This document shows positions 27,298-37,700 of a stretch of 52,084 nucleotides of DNA, piece after piece. Position numbers and translations under genes: made by a program. Below the pieces are notes generated by a model, which was not told the DNA's origin, did no database searches, and saw only the letters and a list, made by a program, of their open reading frames with translations. Positions within the stretch are counted from its first letter, which is position 1. Each line of letters begins with the position of its first letter. This DNA comes from Ruminococcaceae bacterium UBA3710 (lineage in GTDB: Bacteria > Bacillota > Clostridia > Oscillospirales > Acutalibacteraceae). The DNA is taken from contig DFHZ01000154.1 of NCBI GenBank assembly GCA_002371985.1, positions 1 to 52,084 on the forward strand. The letters run 5' to 3'.

Positions 27298-30200
27298 ATG
27301 AAAAAGAAAATATCAATTGCGATAGTAATTATTACAATATTCTCTATCTTATCATGCGTATTTCCGTTTGGTGGTTTTGCTGATACTGCATTAACTCTTA
27401 AAGGACTTTACGATGCTTCAAATTATTCCACATACGGAAAAGCTATTACATTTAATAATGATGATAGAGCAATAACCAGTGAAAACGGAACATCAAAGGC
27501 AAGATTAAACTACACAAATAATATGACTGATTTTGAAGCGGATATAACCGCTTCCGGTAATTCATCGGGTGGACTTTATTTAGGATATGGCATTCGTTTT
27601 CAAGAAAACAATTTTACCGCTACTACATTTAATACGCCAGGATATATGCTTGTTGCAAAAAGAGAATCTACATCTCTTTCAAAACTTACAATTTTTATTA
27701 GATATGTAAATGAGTCTTCAAATAGGACAGCAGAAAAAATCTTGATAGCAGATACATCATTTTTTGATACTTCTGCAACAAAGCCTACTATTGACTTTAG
27801 CATAAGCGTTAGCGGAAAAACCGGAACTGCAAAGGTGATTAATAAGGCTAACAATAAGGAAGCTGAAGTTAGTTTTGATTTAGAATTGTCGGGTTCAACA
27901 TACTTTGCTAAAGGTGCTTTAGGATTTGTATTTAATGGAGTTCATACTATTACTGATTTTTCTGCAAAATCCAAAGCAGGACTTACAGAAAACGATATTC
28001 CTGCTGAAAAGCCTACGATGAAAGCTTTATATGATAACTATGGTGCAGTATCGATTGATTCAAACGGCTTTACATCAACCTCATCAACTATTGCGAGAGG
28101 TTTATTAAAGGATAAAAATGTTGCAGATTTCAGCGCTTCGGTTGACATTAAGGTAAATCCGGATGGCGAACTAAAGGCAGGGTTTATTTTTAGGGCTCAG
28201 TCAGCAGCATCGGGTACTGATGACTTAGAAGGATATTCTGCCGTTATTCAGAAAAAGACATCAACTGGCGCTGATTACAATCGTATGATGGTTGGGGTTT
28301 ATAAGTACGGACTTGTAGACGGAAACTATAAATATTTGGGCCAAATAGCTCTTGATACAAATACCGCAGTTCTTGCGGATTATTGTAACTCGCAGACCGC
28401 TGCGGCCGGAAAGATTATTACTTTCCATATCAATGTTGTCGGCGATGTTGCACAGTTGTATTTTGAATGTGAAACCAAGAAAAGTCAAATTGTTACTGCG
28501 TACTTAAATGATCCTACTGATATTGAGAGAAAGAATCAAACACCGGCAAATGCAAGACCTTATTATCCGAGTGGAAAAATAGGTTATTATCTTGCAAAGG
28601 GTTCTCTTATCAACGCCTTAGGTTTGAATGTAGGTGCAGCAGAAGAGATAGTTAATGAACAAAAACCCGAAGGTGAGTTTGAACCTGGATCAGTTGACGG
28701 AAACTTTACAAATTACGGTACAGTATTAAAGGATGACGAGGGTTATTATTATACCCAAAGATCAATTGCAAGAGGTGTAATAAATAACAAAACTGTTTCG
28801 GATTTCAAGGCATCAGTTGATCTTAAAGTTGGGGATTATGGCGAACTTAAAGGCGGTATTATTTTTAGAGCACAGTCGGTTACAAGCGGTAATGACGATA
28901 TGGAGGGTTACGCAGCAATACTGTTAAAGAAACCTGCTAACCAAGTCGATTATAACCGTGTCGTAATGGTGCTTTATAAGTATGGCGTTGTAGACGGAAA
29001 CTATAAATATTTAGGAACTGTCGGAATTGCTACAAATCTTTCAGTGTTAGGATATTATGCAAATTCCGAATCCGCCGCAGCAGGACAGGTCGTCACGCTT
29101 CATTTGAATGTTGTCGGTACGAAGGCACAAATGTATTTTGAAGGAAAAACAAATCCTGATAAAAAGGATGTTGTAAGAAGAAGCCAGTTAGCAACATTTG
29201 ACCTTAAGAACGAAACCGATGTAGAGAATAAAGAAAATATTGCTGTTTCAAAGCGAATTTATTATGAAAATGGTAAAATAGGATATTATATAGCAAAATC
29301 TACATTTATTGATGCAAAAAATATGTTTGTAATTGCCAGCGATGCTCTTTGGGATAATGAAGTTCAAGAGGGTGAAGAAACAACCGGTGATACCGATGCA
29401 CAAATTGAATATTCTGCTGCTCAAAGTGTAAATTACGGAACATTAGGAAGTAATGGTTCAAAGTTGATTTCAAGCGCAAAGCATACAATAATAGCACCAA
29501 TTGGTGTGGATGATATTGGCGATTATTCCTCTAATTTTAATAATTATTCGCTTTATTCATCATCAACAACAAATGGATTTGACATCAATAAAGGTAATTT
29601 GATTTCAGATACAGCCGGCACAAAGCGAGCAATACTTGACGGTGTTTCAACAACCGGATTTAATGCAAAGACAACCATAAAAATCGGCGAAGAGGGAACT
29701 CTCAAGAGCGGAATAGTATTCAGAGTAAACGATATTGACGGTTCGCTGATGAAGGATGGAACTCTCGGTGCAAACGAGATGTGTGGATATGCTGCAATAC
29801 TATATAAAACACCTGGTCAAACAGAAGATTACGGCAGAGTTGTAATCTGTATTTACAAATATGGACTTGTTAAAGGTCAACGTCAGTATTTAGGCACAGT
29901 AGCTTCCAAAGCCACAACCGAACCGCTTAAAGACTATAATAAGAAGGTTACCGATGCAGCAGGTCAGGAATTAACTCTTTGTGTCAATGTAATTGATGAC
30001 AATATTTCGGCGTATTGTTACAATACTAATAAGCCTTCTCTAAAGAGCGAAACATTAAATGCAGATTTAACAGCAATTACCGATATCGAAAATACAACAC
30101 CGTCTCTTTCGGGAGTAAATTACAAGAGTGGTGCTATTGGATTGACTGCTACAAATTATGCTGAATTCACTGATTTCAGTATATCAGAACCGATAATGCC

Positions 30201-31038
30201 ATCAAACGATGTTGGTAATTTGGCAGACCTTGACAGTTATACAATTTATTCAACTTCAGGTAAAGTTAATAAAAGCGCTTCGGGATATTTTGAGTCAGAA
30301 TCTTCAGGAACAAAGAAGTTAATAGTAAATAATCTTACCGTTTCTGATTTTACTGCATCCTTTGATACTAAAATTGACAAAAACGGCAACTTGAAATCCG
30401 GTATCTTGTTTAGGGCAAATAATATTGGTAATGGACCTGACGATCAAGAGGGTTATGCAATTGTTTTAGTTCGTAACTACTCAACGCTTGGTGCTACCAA
30501 TCCAAATCGTATTGATATTGTTATATTCAAATGGGGACTTCAAAATGGTAAAAAGGCATATTTAGGCGAGGTTGCAAGAGAGGTATATAAAAGCGGAGCT
30601 TCCTTTATGGATGGCAAAATGAATGGCAAAGAAATAACATTTGTCGTTAAGGTAAAGGGTGCCGCTATTGATGCTACGGCATATTTAACAGAAGATCCTT
30701 CAAACAAGCCAATAACATTTTCTTCAAACCTTAAATTTGCAGGAAAGAACGAAAAGGGAAGTATAGCTTACTACGATAAAGGTTCAATTGGTCTTATGAT
30801 GATGAATACTGTTTCTGATCCGCTAACCCATAACTATATTAGGAACTTTAATATTGATGATGGTTCCGGTGTTTCAATAAAATCGACTAAATATACAGGT
30901 AGTTTATTTAGCCCTGTTACCGGTTACGGAATTATGTTTACAGTTATTGTGGCGATTGTCGTAGTATTAAGTGCATCTGGATTCTTTTTGGTGCTTAAAG
31001 GCGGAAAGTTTTTTAAAGGGAGAAGAATAAAATCATGA
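27298..31038 (+). CDS. Membrane-anchored protein of five related beta-sandwich-like modules
   Basis: A 1246-residue secreted protein with a signal peptide (about 1-28) and five modules at roughly 33-225, 238-445, 463-675, 745-962 and 977-1186. A C-terminal membrane helix (about 1206-1232) and a basic tail KGGKFFKGRRIKS follow. Modules 2-5 share LK[AGS]G[IF]xFR, then EGY or CGY, then NR or GR, then [YF]K[YW]G and YLG; modules 2 and 3 are nearly copies. The fold may be LamG/DUF1080-like, but no catalytic site is recognisable. Related modules occur in the two dockerin-bearing proteins of the locus. It probably binds glycan or partner enzymes at the cell surface. ATG at 27298 follows AAGGAG; GH51 overlaps by ATGA. 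Confidence 0.78.
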   Translation: MKKKISIAIVIITIFSILSCVFPFGGFADTALTLKGLYDASNYSTYGKAITFNNDDRAITSENGTSKARLNYTNNMTDFEADITASGNSSGGLYLGYGIRFQENNFTATTFNTPGYMLVAKRESTSLSKLTIFIRYVNESSNRTAEKILIADTSFFDTSATKPTIDFSISVSGKTGTAKVINKANNKEAEVSFDLELSGSTYFAKGALGFVFNGVHTITDFSAKSKAGLTENDIPAEKPTMKALYDNYGAVSIDSNGFTSTSSTIARGLLKDKNVADFSASVDIKVNPDGELKAGFIFRAQSAASGTDDLEGYSAVIQKKTSTGADYNRMMVGVYKYGLVDGNYKYLGQIALDTNTAVLADYCNSQTAAAGKIITFHINVVGDVAQLYFECETKKSQIVTAYLNDPTDIERKNQTPANARPYYPSGKIGYYLAKGSLINALGLNVGAAEEIVNEQKPEGEFEPGSVDGNFTNYGTVLKDDEGYYYTQRSIARGVINNKTVSDFKASVDLKVGDYGELKGGIIFRAQSVTSGNDDMEGYAAILLKKPANQVDYNRVVMVLYKYGVVDGNYKYLGTVGIATNLSVLGYYANSESAAAGQVVTLHLNVVGTKAQMYFEGKTNPDKKDVVRRSQLATFDLKNETDVENKENIAVSKRIYYENGKIGYYIAKSTFIDAKNMFVIASDALWDNEVQEGEETTGDTDAQIEYSAAQSVNYGTLGSNGSKLISSAKHTIIAPIGVDDIGDYSSNFNNYSLYSSSTTNGFDINKGNLISDTAGTKRAILDGVSTTGFNAKTTIKIGEEGTLKSGIVFRVNDIDGSLMKDGTLGANEMCGYAAILYKTPGQTEDYGRVVICIYKYGLVKGQRQYLGTVASKATTEPLKDYNKKVTDAAGQELTLCVNVIDDNISAYCYNTNKPSLKSETLNADLTAITDIENTTPSLSGVNYKSGAIGLTATNYAEFTDFSISEPIMPSNDVGNLADLDSYTIYSTSGKVNKSASGYFESESSGTKKLIVNNLTVSDFTASFDTKIDKNGNLKSGILFRANNIGNGPDDQEGYAIVLVRNYSTLGATNPNRIDIVIFKWGLQNGKKAYLGEVAREVYKSGASFMDGKMNGKEITFVVKVKGAAIDATAYLTEDPSNKPITFSSNLKFAGKNEKGSIAYYDKGSIGLMMMNTVSDPLTHNYIRNFNIDDGSGVSIKSTKYTGSLFSPVTGYGIMFTVIVAIVVVLSASGFFLVLKGGKFFKGRRIKS

Positions 31039-32552
31039 AGAAAGCAACTCTATATACAGATAAGCATTTTATCATTGATAAAGTGGATAAAAGACTCTTT
31101 GGCTCATTTTTAGAGCATATGGGTAGAGCGGTATATGAGGGTGTTTATCAGCCGCAAAATTTAAATTCTGACAAGAACGGATTTAGACTTGATACGCTTA
31201 AATATGTAAAGGATTTAGGTGTAACAGTAGTCAGATACCCCGGGGGCAATATTGTTTCTGCGTACAACTGGGAAGATGGTGTAGGCCCTAAAGAACTTCG
31301 TCCGGTTAGACTTGAAGCTGCTTGGCAAAACATTGAGGATAATAGTTTCGGTACTAACGAATTTATGGATTGGGCAAAAGTGGCAAACGTTTCTCCTATG
31401 ATGGCTGTAAACCTTGGTACAAGAGGAGTAGATGCTGCAAGAAACTTGCTTGAATACTGCAATTTCCCATCCGGTACATATTATTCAGATTTGCGTATTA
31501 AACATGGATATAAAGAGCCTCATAATGTAAAGTTGTGGTGCCTCGGTAATGAGATGGACGGACCTTGGCAAATAGGTCATAGGGACGCTGATAAATATGG
31601 TACAATTGCCTGTCAAACAGCAAAAATAATGAAAGATATAGATCCAACTATTGAACTTGCTGCTTGTGGCAGTGCGGGAGTTGTTGTTCCAACATTTGGT
31701 ACATGGGATGCAACGGTTGTTGACCATTGTTATAAGTACATTGATTATCTTTCAATGCATACATACTATAACAATCAAAACAAAACCGAAGAAGACACAA
31801 AGAACTATTTAGCAAGAGCTTTGAGTTTTGATGCTCAAATAAAAGCGGTACTTGCCGCTTGCGACTATTCTACAACAAGAAATAAATCTAAGAAAAAGAT
31901 AAATCTTTCAATAGATGAATGGAATGTTGTATATAGACCGCACGGTAAAGTTCCGGCAGATGCAAGATGGACTAAGGCGCCTCATCAAATTGAAGATGTT
32001 TACAATCTTGAGGATGCTCTTGTTGTTGGAAGTATGCTTCTAACAATGATAAATCATGCTGATAGAGTTAAAATCGGATGCTTAGCACAACTCGTAAATG
32101 TTATTGCTCCTATTATGACATCTGATAATTCAGCTTGGAGGCAAACAATATTTTTTCCATTTGCTCATTGCTCAAAGTATGCAGAGGGTGTTTCTCTTAA
32201 TAATGTTGTTGAGTGCGACAAGTATGATTCTAAGGATTATACAGATATACCTTATATTACATCAAGCGTGGTTTGGAATGAGGAGAAGGAAGAACTTAAA
32301 ATCTTTGCTATCAATCGTGATTTAGATGAAGACAGCACTCTTTCTATGGATTTAAGACAGTTTGACGGATATTCAATTAAAAAGCACATTTTGTTGAATA
32401 GTAATAGTGTTAAAGATACTAATACAGAGGCGAATCCGTTAAATGTTGTTGAAAAACAGGTAAGCAATCATTCAAAAATTGTTGATGGTCGCTTAGAGGC
32501 ATTAATTGAAAAACATTCGTGGAATGTAATTGTTCTTTCAAAGGAGAATTGA
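31035..32552 (+). CDS. Alpha-L-arabinofuranosidase, GH51
   Basis: A 505-residue enzyme without signal peptide, matching the intracellular AbfA/GH51 family in length. GSFLEHMGRAVYEGVY and VTVVRYPGGNIVSAYNWEDGVGP, quoted partially as VRYPGGNIVSAYNWEDG, are diagnostic. The acid/base is Glu173 (LGNEMDGPWQ) and the nucleophile Glu295 (SIDEWNVVY). A barrel precedes a C-terminal beta domain ending near SWNVIVLSKEN. It releases terminal L-arabinose from imported arabino-oligosaccharides. The start codon overlaps the upstream stop as ATGA, implying translational coupling with the five-module surface protein. This is the clearest substrate marker of the whole operon. Confidence 0.96.
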   Translation: MKKATLYTDKHFIIDKVDKRLFGSFLEHMGRAVYEGVYQPQNLNSDKNGFRLDTLKYVKDLGVTVVRYPGGNIVSAYNWEDGVGPKELRPVRLEAAWQNIEDNSFGTNEFMDWAKVANVSPMMAVNLGTRGVDAARNLLEYCNFPSGTYYSDLRIKHGYKEPHNVKLWCLGNEMDGPWQIGHRDADKYGTIACQTAKIMKDIDPTIELAACGSAGVVVPTFGTWDATVVDHCYKYIDYLSMHTYYNNQNKTEEDTKNYLARALSFDAQIKAVLAACDYSTTRNKSKKKINLSIDEWNVVYRPHGKVPADARWTKAPHQIEDVYNLEDALVVGSMLLTMINHADRVKIGCLAQLVNVIAPIMTSDNSAWRQTIFFPFAHCSKYAEGVSLNNVVECDKYDSKDYTDIPYITSSVVWNEEKEELKIFAINRDLDEDSTLSMDLRQFDGYSIKKHILLNSNSVKDTNTEANPLNVVEKQVSNHSKIVDGRLEALIEKHSWNVIVLSKEN

Positions 32553-32553
32553 T

Positions 32554-34530
32554 ATGAAAAGGGTAACAAGTATTTTCCTAATCTTTTTGCTTGTTCTGAC
32601 ATTTTGCTCATGTAATAAAGATAATTCAAATGCGGCAAAAAAGCGTATGAGGGCAACTGCTGGAATGAACACAAAAACATCTAGCGATAAAACTCAAACC
32701 CAAACAGTTACTGATACAGGTGTTTTAAAAGGTTTAACCGAAACACACGCAAAAAGCAACAAGTCCGGTCAAAAGTATAAAAGAAATGTACTTCTTGATT
32801 TGCCTCAGGACAATTCAAATACTATTAAAATTGCTTGCGTTGGCGATAGTATAACATACGGTACATTATCTTCGGATCCGGCCACCAAAAGTTATCCTTC
32901 GGTACTTGCAAATCTTTTTAAAGCAAAGTTCGGTAACGCTTATTCTGTTAAGAATTACGGTCATGCGGGTGCATATGTTGCTGATTTTAATCGTGAAAAC
33001 AAGAAACTTCAGTATAATAAGACCGATGAATATAAGCAGCTTTGTAAAGATAATCCGGATGTTGTTGTAATGATGATTGGAACAAACGATATAGGCTATA
33101 TTTCAAACAATTCTAATATTAGTAAGTTTAAAAATGATTTCACACAACTTATTAAAAGTATCAAGTCGCTTAAATCCAACCCAATAATTTATATTTGTAC
33201 GCCAATAGTTAGATATACAAGTTATATAAATACTATAAATTTTGACTATTTAATTGATGTAGAATTGCAGGTTGCAAGAGAACAAGGCGCAAATATAATT
33301 GATACCTATAATATTACAAAACAGTATTTTAGTTCAAAGCTTTATGAAACTGACGGACTTCATCCAAATGATGTTTCATATCCTTACTTGGCACAAACAA
33401 TATTTAACGGACTTGTAAATGGCTTAACATCATATAAAAAAGGTGAGATTAAATCAACACCGGGATATGTAGTTTATGTTGACTCAAATAAGGGTAGTTA
33501 TGATAGTGTAGGTGCCACTGCTAATAATCCAACAAGTAGTTTTGCACGAGCAGTTGAGCTTTGTATGGGTGGTGGAACCATAGTAGTATCAGGACCTATC
33601 ACTCCGGCAACGACCGCTTATAAAAATACTGTTCGTGTTATGATAACAGGGGAAAATAAAGGAAAAATTACCGTTACAAGTATTGATCCATACAATAATA
33701 CTGATTATCGAACGACAAATAATGCTCAGATATTTATGAGTTCTTCAATGTATTTGAACGGTGATTATGAGTTTAAAAATGTAACCTTTAACACTATTGA
33801 AGCAGGAGTGAAGTTCGTTTGTAATTACCATAATGTAACAATGGGTTCGGGTGTATCTTGTATAGCTACAACAGGCGGATATTTTCCATTTATTGTAGGT
33901 CATGATGTTGCGAGTGAAATTCAAAGAGATAGTGATTTGAACTGTAATGACAATTGTAATATTGTTATTAAGAGCGGTACATTCTCATATCTTAGGGGCG
34001 GAAATTTCCGTAGCGGTGCTTTAGATGCTTCTTCAAAATATCCTTACGGTACGGTTAAAGCAGGAAAAACCTTAAACATTGATATAAGCGGCGGAACATT
34101 TTCAAACCAAGACCCTTCAAACGAAGCAGCATACGATGCAAGGCTTTGTTCATTCGTCGGTCAAAATGCTGTTGAAAATGGCGCAAAAATAAATGTGAAT
34201 ATTACGGGCGGAACATTTAAAGGCTCACTATTTGCCGTTCCGAGAATGAATCCGTATTTCGGAAATGTGCCGACCATCAAGGGAGATATTTCCATAAATA
34301 TTTCCGACGGTGTATTCTTAGGCTCTAAACTTAATGCTGTTCAAACATATACAGGTTCAAAGAATTCTTTAATAACCGGTGCATATAATCTTAATATTTC
34401 CAACGGTGCTTTTGCATCAAGCGGTAAAAAAGAGATACTTGCAAACGGTGCTTCTAATGCGAAATTAACATTATGTAGCAAAACTGAATATCTTAAAACT
34501 TGGGCGACAATTGAAGGCTTTGTACAGTAA
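32554..34530 (+). CDS. SGNH/GDSL hydrolase lipoprotein with beta-repeat C-terminus
   Basis: A 658-residue lipoprotein (signal MKRVTSIFLIFLLVLTF, then CSC). After a low-complexity linker, residues about 90-300 form an SGNH hydrolase: Ser99 in CVGDSITYG, Asn178 in MIGTNDIG, Asp267 and His270 in DGLHPND. This is probably an esterase removing acetyl or feruloyl groups from arabinan or xylan. The second half (about 308-658) starts like a parallel-beta-helix domain (YVDSNKGSYDSV) and repeats an NIxISGGTF pattern at least four times. ATG at 32554 follows AAGGAG. A related SGNH domain ends the protein at 39175. The repeat half is of unknown function. Confidence 0.83.
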   Translation: MKRVTSIFLIFLLVLTFCSCNKDNSNAAKKRMRATAGMNTKTSSDKTQTQTVTDTGVLKGLTETHAKSNKSGQKYKRNVLLDLPQDNSNTIKIACVGDSITYGTLSSDPATKSYPSVLANLFKAKFGNAYSVKNYGHAGAYVADFNRENKKLQYNKTDEYKQLCKDNPDVVVMMIGTNDIGYISNNSNISKFKNDFTQLIKSIKSLKSNPIIYICTPIVRYTSYINTINFDYLIDVELQVAREQGANIIDTYNITKQYFSSKLYETDGLHPNDVSYPYLAQTIFNGLVNGLTSYKKGEIKSTPGYVVYVDSNKGSYDSVGATANNPTSSFARAVELCMGGGTIVVSGPITPATTAYKNTVRVMITGENKGKITVTSIDPYNNTDYRTTNNAQIFMSSSMYLNGDYEFKNVTFNTIEAGVKFVCNYHNVTMGSGVSCIATTGGYFPFIVGHDVASEIQRDSDLNCNDNCNIVIKSGTFSYLRGGNFRSGALDASSKYPYGTVKAGKTLNIDISGGTFSNQDPSNEAAYDARLCSFVGQNAVENGAKINVNITGGTFKGSLFAVPRMNPYFGNVPTIKGDISINISDGVFLGSKLNAVQTYTGSKNSLITGAYNLNISNGAFASSGKKEILANGASNAKLTLCSKTEYLKTWATIEGFVQ

Positions 34531-34705
34531 AATCAGTTATAAATCTTGTGTGATACAAGATTTAACATAGGTTGCCAAATAACCGACTATGTGGTTTTGT
34601 ATTAACCATTTTTGGGCAAATCTGATAATGCAAAACCTATATTTTACCGCTATAAGCCTTTGTGCTTATAGCGGTATTCTTAAATTACTTAACGGAGGGT
34701 TTATT
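34531..34705 (+). promoter_or_regulatory. Hairpin-rich intercistronic leader before the dockerin GH43
   Basis: Two perfect stems lie in this 175-base gap: AAATCTTGT/ACAAGATTT (34541-34563) and ACCGCTATAAGC/GCTTATAGCGGT (34646-34675). The second is 12 bp and is followed only by ATTCTTAAATTAC, so it is a poor terminator. A weaker AACC/GGTT stem lies between them. It may be a processing, stability or attenuation element separating surface proteins from the dockerin enzyme. No clear promoter was seen in the gap. Confidence 0.5.
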
Positions 34706-37700
34706 ATGTTTAGGAAAATCCTTTGCATTATTATAACCATAACAATTATGTATTCATTTTCCTTTAATACTTATTCCGCAACAAACGGCGAACCTACCGA
34801 AATTTCGGGATTTAAAAGTCACTTTATCAATTTAGGCGGAGATCCGTTTGTAACCTACCAAGATGGATTTTATTACTATATGGTTACAGGAAACGGTTTT
34901 TGTATAGCCAGATCAAGAGAACTTGGCAGAGTGAATAGTGATCCGGTTTCTGTATTTAAGTTGGCTGATTTGGGATTTAATGTAAAAGAGCTTTGGGCCC
35001 CTGAACTTCATTTTATTGATGGACATTGGTATATCTATTTCACAGCTTACGATGGTGATACTTCAGGACTTGCTAAAAATCATAGGATGTATGTTCTTGA
35101 AAGTGTAACAGACGATGTATTTGGAGATTACACATATAAAGGTCAAATAACCGAACTTGAAAGTGATTATGTTGGTACTACCGGCTATGATGCATCAAAG
35201 TATAAACCTGGCCATTTTGCAATAGACCAAACAATTGCTAATTGGAACGGAAAGTTATATGCTATTTGGTCCGGTTGGAACGGATATGAGAATATATCGC
35301 AAAGAATATATATAGCGGAGATGTCAAATCCTTGGACTATTAGCAGTAAGAGGGTCGAAATATCCCGTCCGGAATATGCTTTTGAAACCTATTCAACAGC
35401 ACCGGCGATAAACGAGGGACCTCAAGTTTTGATTTCGCCTGATAATAAGACATTTAATATTGTTTATTCTGCAAATTTATTTACAAGTTCGCATTATTGT
35501 CTTGGTAATTTAACACTTAAAGAGAACGGAAATCCACTAAATGCAAGTGACTGGATTAAAAGCCGTGAACCACTTTTTGAAACAAGCAAAGAGAATAACA
35601 CTTATTCTGTAGGCCATTGTTCGTTTACAACCTCTCCTGACGGTAGCGAAAATTATATGGTTTACCATGCGAGATCAGGGGAAAACACTAACGACTATCC
35701 AAGAGAAATAAGAGTTAAAAAATTTGATTTTTATGATGATGGAACTCCGTTTTTCGGGAATCCTATAAAGCCTGATGATATTTTAGATATACCGTCAGGA
35801 ACGGCAAAAATTCAAAGAGAATTATTTGAAGCTGAAGATATGATACTAAGCGCTGATGCAAAGATTCTGGATAGTTATTCAACTTCTGTGGTTTCGTATT
35901 CTGAAGATTACTATTCAGGTGGGAAAAGAGTATCACTAACCGATTCAGGTGCTAATGCAAAACTCATGTATAATGCCGAAAAATCAGGCAGTTATAATCT
36001 TTCTATTCTTTCCTCCGGAAGTGGACTTTATCTAAAAATAAATGGAGAAACAAAAAATGTTAAAACCGGTATGAATGGAAATAACATAAATAATTTCTTT
36101 CATTATACAATTCCGGTAGAATTAAAATTTGGTCAAAATGAAATTGAATTTGGATATACAAGCTCTTTTTCAACGGGCTGTTACCTTGATTGCGTAGAAA
36201 TATCAAATAAAGATGATGAAGAAAATGAATATAACAATCAGTATTTACTAAATCAGTCATCACAAAAGCAACAAGTATTGTTGCCTAAAATTAATAGGGC
36301 AAAACAAACATTTGAAGAAGGGAAAGAATATACATACACAAAGCTTTCTGAATTTGATAAATATTGGTTTAGTTCTCAACCGTTTTCAAATGAATATGGA
36401 GACGATATAGCCACATTTAGGATTGGTGGAAATAAGCGGATCCTTGTTAGCAATAGTGCGTTTGACAATCTTGCGGATTTTGAATCAGAGATATCTATTA
36501 CCCCATCTGCTCAACATTTGTTAAGTGACGGAAAAACAACAGTTGCTTCAGAATTAAGTGTAAACACAGGAATACTCTTTAGAATCGAAGAGATGAGAGA
36601 TATTTCTACCAATTCTTGCCCATTTAGCGGATATAGATGCATGTTCTTAAAAGGCAGCGACGGATCGCTTAAAATTCAACTGCATCAATATTATTTTACT
36701 TCAGCAACTAATAATGCAGCGGCATCAAAAGTAATTGCTACATCATCAGTAGGTCTTGTAAATATACCGGGGCATACTTATAAAATGAAAATAAATGTTG
36801 TAGGAGATACATTCTCAGCAGAGGCCTTTGATGAAGCAACACCGACGACAAAAATAAGCATATCAAATAAATCATTAACGGTAACAGGTATCACACCTGT
36901 TAAATCCGGTAGAATAGGTGTTTTTGCAAATTTGGGCACAGGAAGGGTTACACTTAACAGCCTTTCGGTTACACCAAAAAAATCTTATTTGCCATTGTTT
37001 ACAAAATATGTTTCTAATGCGAACGATGTGACCGAAAAAGACGGAACAATTTCTATGCCTTCCGCCGTTACAAAGTTAATGCTAAATAAAGAAATTTCTG
37101 ATTTTTATGGATATGCTAAAATAAGAATAACAAACACTAAGGGCGCCGTTCAAGCAGGTTTTTGTTTTAGAACTCAAAGTGTTGTAACGGCTTCTCCGGG
37201 TGTTTCGGGATATGGAATTTATCTCCAAAGAACGGCCGATTACGCAACCAACAAAACCGTAATCAACTTTACAAAATATGGTAATAACGGAGCATCAGAC
37301 AATAAAAATTTAGGAAACCAATCATTTATTGATACACATTTATTATCAGACATAACAGATACTAATCAAATTGTAGGACTAACATTTGATTTTTATGTAA
37401 CAGTGATTGGAAACAAAATGTTTGTAAAGGTTGTAAGGGCAGATAATCCTTCTATTTTCTCAGAGTTTAAATGGGAACTCGACAACAAATACTATACTGT
37501 AAATAAGAATTATCCGGTTTACTACGAAAAGGGAGATATAGGCGTTTTCTCTAATGGGGTGGTGCAAATTTCTTCTTTAGAAATAGGAATTCCAAGTAAT
37601 AAAACATTCAATTATTTAGAAAATGATGAAAAAAGCGGATATACTACAACCGAGTTTGATAATCTTTTCTATACAAATAAAAATGTTGCTGTTTTATCAG

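Noticed and set aside
28018..28970. Near-copies within the five-module gene as a DNA tandem repeat or CRISPR-like array
   Set aside because: The repetition is at the protein-module level with substantial divergence in DNA; no short regular repeats and spacers exist.
34646..34675. 12-bp stem as an intrinsic terminator
   Set aside because: The following sequence ATTCTTAAAT has no continuous T-run, so it was left as a structural element.
34589..34705. N-terminal extension of the dockerin GH43 from ATG 34589
   Set aside because: It contains the 12-bp hairpin and lacks a ribosome site; ATG 34706 follows CGGAGGG and begins a normal signal peptide.
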